Both the position numbers and the translations under genes were made by a program. From SHVO01 sp964576515 (GTDB taxonomy: Bacteria > Pseudomonadota > Alphaproteobacteria > Rhodospirillales > Rhodospirillaceae), in the NCBI GenBank assembly GCA_964576515.1, contig CAZNUW010000002.1:248001-312000 (forward strand): 64,000 nucleotides of DNA. Reading direction: 5' to 3'. Numbering within the stretch: position 1 is the first letter of the stretch; each line of letters opens with the position of its first letter. Under the pieces are notes generated by a model, which saw only the letters and a program-made list of their open reading frames with translations, was not told the DNA's origin and searched no databases. Below are positions 52,711 through 61,472 of this stretch, piece after piece.

Positions 52711-54678
52711 ATGCAACGCCAAAAGGTCCTTGTCCGGATCGGGATCGGCGCCGCGGGTGTCATCGCCCTGGCGCTGTTGGTGCTCGCATTAGCTGATTTT
52801 CGCGGGCTCGCCGAACGCCGCTTGAGCGCCGCACTTGGACGGCCCGTCACAATCGGCGCATTGGATGTCGACATTTTTCCCCTGGCGTTCGTGGCAGGGG
52901 ACGTCCGCATTCCGCCGCGCGAGGGCGAGAAGGAACCCGCCCTCGACGCCAAGCTGATCGAGGCCCGCATTGGTTTCTGGCGTCTCCTGGCGGGCGACAT
53001 CGTTCTCCCGCGTCTTGTGGTGGCGGAAACCAGCGGCATGTTCGCGCGCGATGCGGACGGCCGCACCAACTGGACGATGGACGCGCGCCCCGATGAAACC
53101 GGGCCGGTCAAACTGCCCGAGATTCACGACCTCACCTTGCGCGACGTGCGCCTGCGTGTGCGCGATGCGGCGAGCAAGAGCGACATGGCCTTCGAGCTCG
53201 CGACGACGCCGCCCGCCGACGGCGGCGAACCGACATTGCATGTCAAAGGATTCGGCAATTTCCAAGGCGCGCGCACGACGATCACGGGCGCCGGCGGCTC
53301 GATCCTGGCCTTGCGCTCCGTCGAGACGCCTTACCCCATCAACCTGAATTTCGTGTCGGGCGATACGAAGATTGTCGCCAAGGGCACGGTGACGGATCCC
53401 GTCCATCTCGCGGGGTTGAACGTCAACCTCTCCATGGAAGGGCAGGACGCCGCCGACCTCTATCGCCTCTTCGGCATCGCGCTCCCCGCCAGCCCGCCTT
53501 ACACCTTCACCAGCCATCTCGATCGTATCGGCACGAAGTGGATCGCCAAGGATCTCGTGTGGAAATTCGGCGCGACCGCCATGGACGGCACGCTGTCGTG
53601 GGACGCCGCCCGGGCCATCCCGCGCCTCGAAGGGAAGTTGCACGCGAGCACCCTCGACATGAAGGACATGGCGGGCTTCATTGGCGGCGCGCCGGGCGCC
53701 GAAGCGACGCCCACCGTTGTTCGTCGTGCCGCCGCCGAACGCGAACTCGAACGCCGGACCGTGCCGGGCAAGCAACAGCCTATCGTCGCCGCGGAGTTGG
53801 TGATCCCCGACAAGACCATCGATCTCGAAAAACTGAAGAGCATGAACGCCAAGGTCGTCATGGTGGCCGATCAGGTTACGGGCTCGGGCATTCCGCTCGA
53901 CACGTTGAACGCCGACCTGATCCTGGAGAACGGCGTCCTCACGTTCACGCCGCTGCGTTTCGGCGTCGATCCGGGTCATATCGCCATGGACATCAAGGTG
54001 GACGGAAACGCGACGCCTATACGCACCGAGATCAAGGCGACCGTGCAGGCCTATCCCATCAATCGCCTCGTTGGAAAAGCCGACGGGAAGGGCGGCGCGA
54101 AGACCAATAGTTACGGCTCCATCGGCGGGCGCTTCGAGCTGCAAGGCGCGGGCAATTCCGCGCACCGTTTCGCGGCGTCGTCCAACGGCAGCGTCGGCCT
54201 GATCGCGGGCGGCGGGCAGCTCAGCCTTCTTCTGGTGGAGTTCGCCGGGCTCGATCTCGCGGAATCCTTAGGCCTTCTGCTCGGTAAGGATAGGCCGGTT
54301 CAGATCCGCTGCGGCGTCGCCGACTTCAAGATCAAGCAAGGGGTCATGACCACCGATGCTTTTGTAGTCGATACAGCCGACACGGTTTTCCGAGGCGAGG
54401 GCGCGGTGGACCTCGGCCGCGAACTCATGGATATGAAAATCCGGCCAAAGCCCAAGGACGTATCCCTCGTCACCTTGCGCTCGCCCATCCTCGTCTCCGG
54501 CACCTTCGCGCAGCCGCGCATCGGGCCGGATATGAGCAAGGTTGTCGCGAAAGGCGGTCTCGCGACCGCACTCGGCGTCTTGTTGACGCCGCTGGCCAGC
54601 CTGCTCGCCACCATCGATCTCGGTGGCGGCAAGGACGCCGACTGCATGGCGCTCTTCCAGGAAGTGTCGCCGCGATAG
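52711..54678 (+). CDS. AsmA family protein
   Basis: 655 residues. An N-terminal TM helix (GIGAAGVIALALLVLALADF) anchors a long beta-rich periplasmic part. AsmA blocks are ALGRPVTIGALDVDIFPLAF near the start and the C-terminal GEGAVDLGRELMDMKIRPKP with SPILVSGTFAQPRIGPDM. AsmA-like proteins are large periplasmic proteins implicated in lipid transfer and outer-membrane assembly. It is convergent with the nucleotidyltransferase-like gene, with an 8-base gap. Confidence 0.92.
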   Translation: MQRQKVLVRIGIGAAGVIALALLVLALADFRGLAERRLSAALGRPVTIGALDVDIFPLAFVAGDVRIPPREGEKEPALDAKLIEARIGFWRLLAGDIVLPRLVVAETSGMFARDADGRTNWTMDARPDETGPVKLPEIHDLTLRDVRLRVRDAASKSDMAFELATTPPADGGEPTLHVKGFGNFQGARTTITGAGGSILALRSVETPYPINLNFVSGDTKIVAKGTVTDPVHLAGLNVNLSMEGQDAADLYRLFGIALPASPPYTFTSHLDRIGTKWIAKDLVWKFGATAMDGTLSWDAARAIPRLEGKLHASTLDMKDMAGFIGGAPGAEATPTVVRRAAAERELERRTVPGKQQPIVAAELVIPDKTIDLEKLKSMNAKVVMVADQVTGSGIPLDTLNADLILENGVLTFTPLRFGVDPGHIAMDIKVDGNATPIRTEIKATVQAYPINRLVGKADGKGGAKTNSYGSIGGRFELQGAGNSAHRFAASSNGSVGLIAGGGQLSLLLVEFAGLDLAESLGLLLGKDRPVQIRCGVADFKIKQGVMTTDAFVVDTADTVFRGEGAVDLGRELMDMKIRPKPKDVSLVTLRSPILVSGTFAQPRIGPDMSKVVAKGGLATALGVLLTPLASLLATIDLGGGKDADCMALFQEVSPR

Positions 54679-54686
54679 CCCGATCG

Positions 54687-55658
54687 TCAGGCGGATTTTT
54701 TCTTGAACAGCGGCAGCGTGCGCAGCGGCGTCTCGCCCGGCACCGGGAAGGCCGGTCCCAGCACCTGACGCCATTCCACCGCGGCGTCGATCAGCTTGCC
54801 CGTCTTCAGATGGTGATCGGCCAACGTGACGCGCCAATAGGCCGCCTTGGCCTTCCCATGCCACGCGCCGCCGATCTCCAAGGGGCTATGGCCGCCGGGC
54901 GGCTTCACGGCGCACGGTGTGCGTTTGCGGCCCCAGGCCCAGAACTCCACCAGCGCCCGCTCGAGTTCATAGGGGCGCGGCGCGCCGGCATAGAACTCCT
55001 GCGCCAGTTGCTCCAGCGCGAAGGCGCTGATGGGGGCGTCCACATTAACGCGCCAGGCCTTCAGCGCGGTCAACAGAAGGCGCGGGCGTCCGCCGTAAAG
55101 ACTATCGGAAAGGCGCAAGGTCGCCGCTTCCGCGACCGGGTTGGTGATGATCCATCCGCCGGCCTGCGCCGCGGCGTCCGCGCCGGGGATCAGGAACGCC
55201 TGGCCGTGTTCGCGCGCGGGCACCACGCGGATCGCGATGTCGTCTTGCGGCACCACCACGGCTTCCTCTTCCAGCCGCGCCGCGGGGAAGCGGTTGCGCA
55301 GCACCGCCCACACGACCCGCAGCGCGTCGGAGGCCTTCGTGGCCGCGAGCTTCGCGGGCAGAAGGTACATCACGTCGATATGCGAGATCGGCGCCAGCGC
55401 CGTGCGCTTGCCGACGCCGCCCACGATGAAGTGATCCACCGTGGTGTCGCCCTTTGGATACAGCTCCGCCCGCAAGGCCGCCACCGCCGGGATACAGGCG
55501 CCGCGCGCGACGCCGTAGGCCGTATGCCCCGGCACCGCGCGGCGCAAGAAGACGCCGAAGCATCCACCAATGGTGGACTGCGCTTCGTCCGGCGGGAAGC
55601 CGGAGATCTTCACCGGGTCAACCGGCGGCCGTGCGGCAAGGGCAGGGGGGGCCGGCAT
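54687..55658 (-). CDS. CD-NTase (cGAS/DncV-like) nucleotidyltransferase homologue, probably catalytically dead
   Basis: 323 residues. The order of blocks resembles CD-NTases. A G80-G81 turn in FIVGGVGKRTALAPISHID is followed by D95, then IAIRVVPAREHGQAFLIPGA (141-160), GGWIITNPVAEAATL (167-181) and LLLTALKAWRVNVDAPI (194-210). In active enzymes the acidic triad is DxD plus a later Asp. Here the first is H93, the second is D95, and the third position is R144 in IAIRVVPA. A C-terminal helical part follows. It is 9 bases after nrdJ on the same strand. No effector gene of a CBASS type (nuclease, TM or phospholipase) is adjacent. The assignment is by motif recall only. Confidence 0.6.
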   Translation of the reverse strand: MPAPPALAARPPVDPVKISGFPPDEAQSTIGGCFGVFLRRAVPGHTAYGVARGACIPAVAALRAELYPKGDTTVDHFIVGGVGKRTALAPISHIDVMYLLPAKLAATKASDALRVVWAVLRNRFPAARLEEEAVVVPQDDIAIRVVPAREHGQAFLIPGADAAAQAGGWIITNPVAEAATLRLSDSLYGGRPRLLLTALKAWRVNVDAPISAFALEQLAQEFYAGAPRPYELERALVEFWAWGRKRTPCAVKPPGGHSPLEIGGAWHGKAKAAYWRVTLADHHLKTGKLIDAAVEWRQVLGPAFPVPGETPLRTLPLFKKKSA

Positions 55659-55667
55659 GGGTGTGTC

Positions 55668-58600
55668 TTATGAGCAACCGCTTGTGGTGCCGCAGGTGTC
55701 GCACTTCAGGCACGTCCCGTTCCGCAGCATCGTGAAGTTGCCGCAGTCGCCGCAGGCGTCGCCCTCATAACCCTTCATGCGCGCGACGTGGACGGCGCTA
55801 CGCCGGGATTCGGTCACCTCCGTCACCCGCGTCACCTTCACTTCCTCCTGCGCGAAAGCGCCCTGGGCCGCGTGCGCCAATGAGCCGCCCGACATGGTGA
55901 CCGTCGGCGCGAGGTTCGGGCCGCCGGTCACGCCGGGAAGGTCGCTGACGCCCGCCACCGTCTTCGACCCGCCTCCTACGCCGCCACGAGGCTGCGGCTT
56001 CAGGAAGTACAGGTTCGACGACCGGATGAAGGCCTTGGACACCGACTTCTCGGCGATCTGGAGCAGTTTATCGGCGCTCTCGCCGCCGCCCATGGCGTCC
56101 GGCAGCATGTCGGAGTCGGTGGCGTGCGCCAGATCGTGACGGCCGAGATAACTGACGGCCAGTTCGCGGAACACGTAGTCCAGCAGCGACGTCGCCATCT
56201 TGATGGACGAGTTGCCCTGCACCGCGCCCGCCGGTTCAAAGCGGGTGAAGGTGAACGCGTCGACGTATTCCTCCAGCGGCACGCCGTATTGCAGGCCGAT
56301 GGAGATGGCGATGGCGAAGTTGTTCATCAGGCTGCGGAAGGCCGCGCCTTCCTTGTGCATGTCGATGAAGATCTCGCCCAAACGTCCATCGTCGTATTCG
56401 CCGGTGCGGATATAGACCTTGTGGCCGCCGACGCTGGCCTTCTGCGTGTAGCCCTTCCGGCGGTCCGGCAGGCGCTGGCGTTCGCGTTCGATCACGCGTT
56501 CGATGATGCGCTCGGCCACGATTTCGGCGCGCGACGCGGCGGGGGCCTGCGTCACGGCTGCGATGGCGTCATCCTCATCGTCGTCTTCGTTCAGGCTGTC
56601 GCTCAGCACCTGCGACGCCAGCGGCTGCGATAGCTTCGATCCGTCGCGGTACAGGGCGTTCGCCTTCAGGCCCAGGGTCCACGACGTCATATAGGCGTCG
56701 CGGCAGTCCTCGATGGTGGCGCTGTTGGGCATGTTGATGGTCTTCGAGATCGCGCCCGAGATGAACGGCTGCGCGGCCGCCATCATGCGGATGTGGCTCG
56801 AGGCCGACAGTGAACGTTTGCCGATGCGGCCGCACGGGTTCGCGCAGTCGAACACGGCGAGATGTCCATTCTGCAGGTGCGGGGCGCCTTCCAGCGTCAT
56901 CGCGCCGCAAACATACGTATTGGCCTGTTCGATCGCGGCTTTGGTGTAACCCAAGGCTTCGAGCATGTTGAAACCGGGGTCGTCCAGTTGCTCGGCGTCG
57001 AAGCCCAGCTTCTCGGTGCAGAACGCCTCGCCCAGCGTGTACTTGTTGAACACGAACTTGATGTCGAACGCGTCCTTGAGGGCCGCGTCGATGGCCGCGA
57101 TGGCCTTCGTATCGAAGCCGCGGTCGGCCAGCGTGGTCGGGTTGATCGCGGGCGCGCCTTTCAAGGTGCCGTGCCCCAGCGCGTAGGCGGCGATGTCGCC
57201 GATCTCGGCCTCGCTGTAGCCCAGCGTGCGCAACGCTACGGGCACAATGCGGTTGATGATCTTGAAGTAACCGCCGCCGGCCAGCTTCTTGAACTTCACC
57301 ATCGCGAAGTCCGGCTCGATCCCGGTCGTGTCGCAGTCCATCACCAGACCGATTGTTCCGGTCGGCGCGATGACGGTGGTTTGCGCGTTGCGGAAGCCGT
57401 GCGCGGAGCCCAGTTCGAGGGCCTTGTCCCACGCCGCCTTGGCGGCGGCGACGAGCGCGCTGTCGGGGCAGTCGGCGGCGTTCAGCGCCACCGGCTTGAT
57501 GTGCAGGCCTTCGTAGCCGTCGTGCGCGCCATAGGCGGCGCGGCGGTGATTGCGGATGACCTTCAGCATCGCCTCGGCGTTCTTGGCGTAGCCGGGGAAG
57601 GGGCCGTGTTCTTCGGCGATCTCGGCCGAGGCGGCGTAGGACGCGCCCGTCATCAGCGCCGAAATGGCGCCACACAGGGCGCGGCCCTCGTCGCTGTCAT
57701 ACGAGAGGCCGTTGGCCATCAGGAGGCCGCCGAGGTTCGCGTAACCGAGGCCCAGGGTGCGGAACTCGTAGGAGAGCTTCGCGATCTCTTTCGACGGGAA
57801 CTGCGCCATCACCACCGAGATTTCCAGGGCGAAGGTCCACAGACGCACGGCATGCTCGAAACCGGCCGTGTCGAAGCTACCGTCGGGCTTGCGGAAGCTC
57901 ATGAGGTTCAACGACGCGAGATTGCAGGCCGTGTTGTCCAGGAACATGTATTCTGAACAGGGGTTGGACGCGTTGATGCGCCCGGACTCGGGGCAGGTGT
58001 GCCAGTCGTTGATGGTGGTGTCGTATTGCAGGCCCGGATCGGCGCACTGCCACGCGGCTTCGCCGATCTTGTTCCACAGATCGCGCGCCTTGATTGTTTT
58101 CACCATTTCGCCCGTGACGCGGCTGGTCAGGTTCCAGTCGGCGTCGTCGGCGACGGCCTGCAGGAAGTCGTCCGTCACGCGCACGCTGTTGTTTGAGTTC
58201 TGGCCCGCGACCGTGCCGTAGGCTTCCGAATCCCAGTCCGTGTCGAACACCGGCAGTTCCAGGGACGATGCGCCCTGCGCAGCCAGTTGCAGGGTGCGCT
58301 GGATCATCGCGTCCGGGATCAAGGAGGCTCGCGCCGCCTTGATCTCCTTGCGCAGTTGTTTGTTCGCCGCCGGGTCGAGGCGCTTGGTGGAATCGATGCC
58401 GTCCCAGGAGCGGCAGGCCTTCAGGATGGCGTTCAAATGCTTCGCGGTGATCTTCGAGCCGGCGACGAGCGCTGCCACCTTCTGCTCTTCGCGCACTTTC
58501 CAATCCACGAAGGCTTCGATGTCCGGATGGTCGGCGTTCAGGATCACCATCTTCGCGGCGCGGCGCGTCGTGCCGCCGGACTTGATGGCGCCCGCGGCGC

Positions 58601-59387
58601 GGTCGCCGATGCGCAGCCAGCTCATGAGGCCCGACGACTTGCCGCCGCCGGAAAGTTTCTCGCCGGCGCCGCGCAGGCCCGAGAAGTTGGTGCCCGTGCC
58701 GGACCCGTATTTGAACAGGCGCGCCTCGCGCACCCACAAGTCCATGATGCCGCCGTCGTTCACCAGATCGTCGTCGACGCTCTGGATGAAGCAGGCGTGG
58801 GGCTGCGGGCGCGCGTAGGAGCTTTGCGCCGCTACGAGCTTGCCCGTGACGTGATCGACATAGTGATGGCCTTGCGAGGGGCCGTCGATCCCATAGGCCC
58901 AATAGAGGCCCGTGTTGAACCACTGCGGCGAGTTCGGCGCGCACATTTGCGTGGCGAGCATGTAGCGCATCTCGTCGTAGTAGGCGCGCGCATCGCGGTC
59001 GCTGTCGAAGTAGCCCGCTTTCCAGCCCCAGTAGGCCCAGGTACCCGCCAGGCGGTCGAACACTTCACGGGCGTCGGTCTCGCCGCCGTAGCGGGCGTGT
59101 TCGGGAAGGTCGGTCATTTCCGCGGTCGCGGCGACCTTGCGCCACAGGAAGTCCGGCACATCGGATTCGGCCACGGGCACCAGTTTGGCCGGCACGCCCG
59201 CCTTGCGCACATACTTCTGCGCCAGGATATCGACGGCCACCTGACTCCAGGATTCGGGCACCTGCATCCCGGTCTGGGAAAAGACGACCGAGCCGTCCGG
59301 GTTGCGGATCTCGCTGGCCTGAGCCCGGAAGGCGATGCCCTGATAGGGGGATTGTCCTTCGCTGGTGAACCGCCGTGTGATCCGCAT
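55668..59387 (-). CDS. nrdJ: Adenosylcobalamin-dependent ribonucleoside-diphosphate reductase (class II)
   Basis: 1239 residues, the long NrdJ type of alphaproteobacteria. It makes deoxyribonucleotides with coenzyme B12 and needs no oxygen or NrdB. The catalytic region has KYGSGTGTNFSGLRGAGEKL and NPCSEYMFLDNTACNLASLN. The C-terminus has a redox/zinc-ribbon-like tail with Cys pairs (DACGDCGNF, then CLKCDTCGTTSGC) that should re-reduce the active site. No cobalamin riboswitch is seen upstream; instead two NrdR-like boxes lie at 59512-59559, so dNTP-linked repression is likely. Confidence 0.95.
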   Translation of the reverse strand: MRITRRFTSEGQSPYQGIAFRAQASEIRNPDGSVVFSQTGMQVPESWSQVAVDILAQKYVRKAGVPAKLVPVAESDVPDFLWRKVAATAEMTDLPEHARYGGETDAREVFDRLAGTWAYWGWKAGYFDSDRDARAYYDEMRYMLATQMCAPNSPQWFNTGLYWAYGIDGPSQGHHYVDHVTGKLVAAQSSYARPQPHACFIQSVDDDLVNDGGIMDLWVREARLFKYGSGTGTNFSGLRGAGEKLSGGGKSSGLMSWLRIGDRAAGAIKSGGTTRRAAKMVILNADHPDIEAFVDWKVREEQKVAALVAGSKITAKHLNAILKACRSWDGIDSTKRLDPAANKQLRKEIKAARASLIPDAMIQRTLQLAAQGASSLELPVFDTDWDSEAYGTVAGQNSNNSVRVTDDFLQAVADDADWNLTSRVTGEMVKTIKARDLWNKIGEAAWQCADPGLQYDTTINDWHTCPESGRINASNPCSEYMFLDNTACNLASLNLMSFRKPDGSFDTAGFEHAVRLWTFALEISVVMAQFPSKEIAKLSYEFRTLGLGYANLGGLLMANGLSYDSDEGRALCGAISALMTGASYAASAEIAEEHGPFPGYAKNAEAMLKVIRNHRRAAYGAHDGYEGLHIKPVALNAADCPDSALVAAAKAAWDKALELGSAHGFRNAQTTVIAPTGTIGLVMDCDTTGIEPDFAMVKFKKLAGGGYFKIINRIVPVALRTLGYSEAEIGDIAAYALGHGTLKGAPAINPTTLADRGFDTKAIAAIDAALKDAFDIKFVFNKYTLGEAFCTEKLGFDAEQLDDPGFNMLEALGYTKAAIEQANTYVCGAMTLEGAPHLQNGHLAVFDCANPCGRIGKRSLSASSHIRMMAAAQPFISGAISKTINMPNSATIEDCRDAYMTSWTLGLKANALYRDGSKLSQPLASQVLSDSLNEDDDEDDAIAAVTQAPAASRAEIVAERIIERVIERERQRLPDRRKGYTQKASVGGHKVYIRTGEYDDGRLGEIFIDMHKEGAAFRSLMNNFAIAISIGLQYGVPLEEYVDAFTFTRFEPAGAVQGNSSIKMATSLLDYVFRELAVSYLGRHDLAHATDSDMLPDAMGGGESADKLLQIAEKSVSKAFIRSSNLYFLKPQPRGGVGGGSKTVAGVSDLPGVTGGPNLAPTVTMSGGSLAHAAQGAFAQEEVKVTRVTEVTESRRSAVHVARMKGYEGDACGDCGNFTMLRNGTCLKCDTCGTTSGCS

Positions 59388-59511
59388 GGTACCTACCTCA
59401 TTCTAAAACCCGCCGATCAGAGACGGAGAACCGGCGTCCGGCCGCGTACCGGATCGCTAAAAGCCTGGTTTCCCTGGCAATTTCGGTCGTTCGTCGTCCC
59501 CAGCCGCCAAA

Positions 59512-59559
59512 ACACTATATTTTGGGGCCCACCGGCTCAACAGACACAAGATTAGGGAA
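59512..59559. promoter_or_regulatory. Pair of NrdR-like boxes upstream of nrdJ
   Basis: Box 1 (59512-59527) reads ACACTATATTTTGGGG, close to the NrdR consensus acaCwAtATaTwGtgt. Box 2 (59544-59559) begins ACACAAGATTAGGG and is weaker. Their starts are 32 bases apart, the spacing of about three helical turns that NrdR pairs need. They are about 125-170 bases upstream of the nrdJ start. Confidence 0.6.
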
Positions 59560-59620
59560 AAAAACCAATCGTCACAAGGACGCGCACCCTGTGGACAACG
59601 AGGATATCGTTGAGAAGATA

Positions 59621-59659
59621 TGGGGTCAGACTCCATTTCTCGATCCGACTATGACCCCA
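59621..59659. repeat. Imperfect palindrome with TGGGGTCA / TGACCCCA ends (REP-like)
   Basis: Eight-base inverted ends flank a 23-base centre that is itself partly complementary (GACTC near the left arm, CCGACTA near the right). Sequences with GGGGTCAGA ends recur in many proteobacterial genomes beside REP-associated Y1 transposase genes. No such transposase is in the window. A repeat assignment needs genome-wide copies. Confidence 0.4.
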
Positions 59660-59736
59660 ATTCATCCGCACCCCTTGCACCCGCCGTCCCCGCGCGACAC
59701 ATGTTCCAGGATGCGTATCCCCCCTTGGAGGTTCAG

Positions 59737-60210
59737 ATGATCCGTTTCGCTCCCGCCATCCTGTTCGCCGCCGTGGCGTTCGCCCCCGCGGCCGCACCCC
59801 GGGCCGAGGAAGTGGGCTGCGTCTCCACGACCTTCCGCATGCTGGGCGCCGCCAACGACAAGATCTGCATCGAGGTGTTCAAGGATCCCGACGTCGAAGG
59901 CGTGGTCTGCCACTTAAGTCGCGCGGTCACCGGCGGCATCAAGGGCGTCATCGGCCTGGCCGAGGATACCTCCGACGCTTCCATCGCCTGCCGCCAGGTC
60001 GGCCCCATCACGCTGTCCGTCGATCTCAAAGACGAGGACGACGTGTTCGAGGAGAACCGCTCCTTGTTCTTCAAGGAGCTCCACGTCGTGCGTTTCTACG
60101 ACAAGCCCAACAACACGCTCGTCTATCTCAGCTACTCGGATCGCGTGATCGAAGGTTCGCCGAAGAACGCGATTTCCACCGTCCCGATCATGCCCTGGGC
60201 GGGACAATAG
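59737..60210 (+). CDS. creA: CreA family protein
   Basis: 157 residues from the ATG at 59737, with TTGGAGG upstream. A Sec signal peptide ends near PRAEE. The CreA signature is GCVSTTFRMLGAANDKICIE, FKDPDVEGVVCHLSRAVTGG and DSSDASIACRQ-like (here EDTSDASIACRQVGPITL), with four Cys that can form disulfides. CreA proteins are periplasmic and conserved but uncharacterised. A bidirectional terminator follows at 60223-60249. Confidence 0.92.
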   Translation: MIRFAPAILFAAVAFAPAAAPRAEEVGCVSTTFRMLGAANDKICIEVFKDPDVEGVVCHLSRAVTGGIKGVIGLAEDTSDASIACRQVGPITLSVDLKDEDDVFEENRSLFFKELHVVRFYDKPNNTLVYLSYSDRVIEGSPKNAISTVPIMPWAGQ

Positions 60211-60222
60211 ACGCGGAAAGAA

Positions 60223-60249
60223 AGGCCGGCGCGTCGCCTGCGCCGGCCT
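60223..60249. terminator. Bidirectional terminator between creA and the PRC-barrel gene
   Basis: Perfect 10-bp stem AGGCCGGCGC / GCGCCGGCCT with a 7-base loop. On the plus strand CGTGTTTTTCG follows. On the minus strand TTCTTTCC follows, so it can end both convergent genes. Confidence 0.8.
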
Positions 60250-60273
60250 CGTGTTTTTCGTGCAACGACGCGG

Positions 60274-60813
60274 TTATTTTGCGCCGAACGTCGTCGTCGT
60301 GCCCGACGGAGCCGGACGATATTCCGGCATCTGACGCAGCTGCATGGCGGTCTTGTCGACCTTCACCTCATTGCCCGCGTCGATCATTTTCAGATCGGCC
60401 CAGCGCAGTTCCACGTCGCGGCCGCCGAAGCCCATGAATCCGCCGACGGTCACGATGATTGTCTCGACACGGCCCGAACCGTCGAGCACCACATCGTCGA
60501 TCTCGCCGATGGTCTGGCCGGCGGGATCTTTCACGTCCGTCCCGATCAACGCCGCCAGATTGAGTTCGCTGGCCATGGGGCCGGTGAGTACCGGCGTTGG
60601 CTCGGCTTTGGCGGTCGCGCGCGGCGCCGGCTGGACGCGCGCTGTCTCGCGGCGGGCGGTCTCCCGCGGCGGCATTTCACGCGCGGTCGGCGCCGTAACG
60701 GGCGCCGGGCGCGGCTCCATGCGGGCGGTGTCCCGCGGCGGTGGTCCGTTGTTCGCGCAGGCGGCGAGGGCGGCGACCGACGCGGCGCCAATCAGCAAAG
60801 AATGGAATTTCAT
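60274..60813 (-). CDS. PRC-barrel domain lipoprotein
   Basis: 179 residues from the ATG at 60813, with AGGAGG seven bases upstream; an open frame continues to 60843. The signal ends in a lipobox (SVAALAAC). Residues 25-85 are Pro/Arg/Thr-rich with repeated PRETAR-like units and are probably disordered. A PRC-barrel follows (about 93-165: LIGTDVKDPAGQTIGEIDDV and VTVGGFMGFGGRDVELRWAD). PRC barrels are small adaptor domains. A periplasmic membrane-anchored role is expected. Confidence 0.88.
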   Translation of the reverse strand: MKFHSLLIGAASVAALAACANNGPPPRDTARMEPRPAPVTAPTAREMPPRETARRETARVQPAPRATAKAEPTPVLTGPMASELNLAALIGTDVKDPAGQTIGEIDDVVLDGSGRVETIIVTVGGFMGFGGRDVELRWADLKMIDAGNEVKVDKTAMQLRQMPEYRPAPSGTTTTFGAK

Positions 60814-61115
60814 CGACAACCTCCTTGTTGGAGTCCAAACCATCTCGGGGGATATAACGCCTCGCGGAAAACCCGTGTTCCCGCGGCCCCCTCACCGATA
60901 ACTTGCGCGTTGCCGGAGAATTTCTAGTTCGTATATATTAATCAACGAGTTAGCGTCGTCCGCGCGAGAGTTGTCGCGCCGCGGGAAAAACGTCATAGTG
61001 CGGCCCATCCCGCGCGCGACGGCGCGCAAAAGAAAGATAGCGCGCTAAAAAACGCGCAAACGATGAAGCGTCGCATGGGCAAGCGCCCGCGGCGGCCTAT
61101 GGAGTACGGAACGCG
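60814..61115. other. Intergenic region upstream of the complex I subunit gene
   Basis: 302 bases with no confidently supported gene. It is rich in CGCG/GCGC tetramers and A runs, much like 6611-7366. An 18-codon basic frame (61063-61119, MKRRMGKRPRRPMEYGTR) ends by overlapping the next start codon, but it lacks a ribosome site. Confidence 0.45.
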
Positions 61116-61466
61116 ATGAGCATTGGGCTTTGGCTGCACACCAAATTGCACGGCGAGATGGTGGGCGAAGACACCTTCGGCAACGTCTATTACAAGTCCA
61201 AGCGCAAGCGTTTCGGAAACCGCGAAGAACGCTGGGTCGTCTATAAGGGCGACGCCGAAGCCTCGAAGGTGCCGCCGGAGTGGCACGCGTGGCTGCATCA
61301 CACCACCGATACGCCGATCGCGACGCCGGCGCGCGCGTGGCTGAAGCCGCACCAGCCGAACCTCACCGGCACCGTCGACGCCTACTATCCGCCGGGCCAC
61401 GACCTGCGCGGCGGCCAGCGCGCCAAGGCCAGCGGCGACTACGAAGCCTGGACGCCTGAAAACTAG
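61116..61466 (+). CDS. NADH:ubiquinone oxidoreductase accessory subunit, NDUFA12 family
   Basis: 116 residues. The NDUFA12/B17.2 pattern is clear: EMVGEDTFGNVYYKSKRKRF near the start, RRWVVYKG-like (here ERWVVYKGDAEASKVPPEWH), WLHHTTD and the C-terminal YYPPGHDLRGGQRAKASGDY. In mitochondria and alphaproteobacteria it is a late-assembled accessory subunit of respiratory complex I on the cytoplasmic/matrix side. Its gene is away from the nuo operon, as in other alphaproteobacteria. It lies 6 bases before the first MCE gene. Confidence 0.95.
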   Translation: MSIGLWLHTKLHGEMVGEDTFGNVYYKSKRKRFGNREERWVVYKGDAEASKVPPEWHAWLHHTTDTPIATPARAWLKPHQPNLTGTVDAYYPPGHDLRGGQRAKASGDYEAWTPEN

Positions 61467-61472
61467 CCGCCG

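Larger units (their letters stand above)
59388..59736. other. Divergent intergenic region between nrdJ and creA
   Basis: 349 bases. It holds the paired NrdR-like boxes (59512-59559) and a palindromic element at 59621-59659, and must carry the promoters of nrdJ (leftward) and creA (rightward). A 73-codon frame on the plus strand here is Pro/His-rich and not convincing as a gene. Confidence 0.5.

Noticed and set aside
54687..55658. Complete CBASS anti-phage operon around the CD-NTase-like gene
   Set aside because: Flanking genes are asmA-like and nrdJ, with no effector, Cap2/Cap3 or HORMA/TRIP13-type gene, and the catalytic residues are mostly absent.
59522..59740. Small Pro/His-rich frame between nrdJ and creA
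   Set aside because: No ribosome site, unusual composition, and it runs through the NrdR-like boxes, the palindrome and into the creA start.
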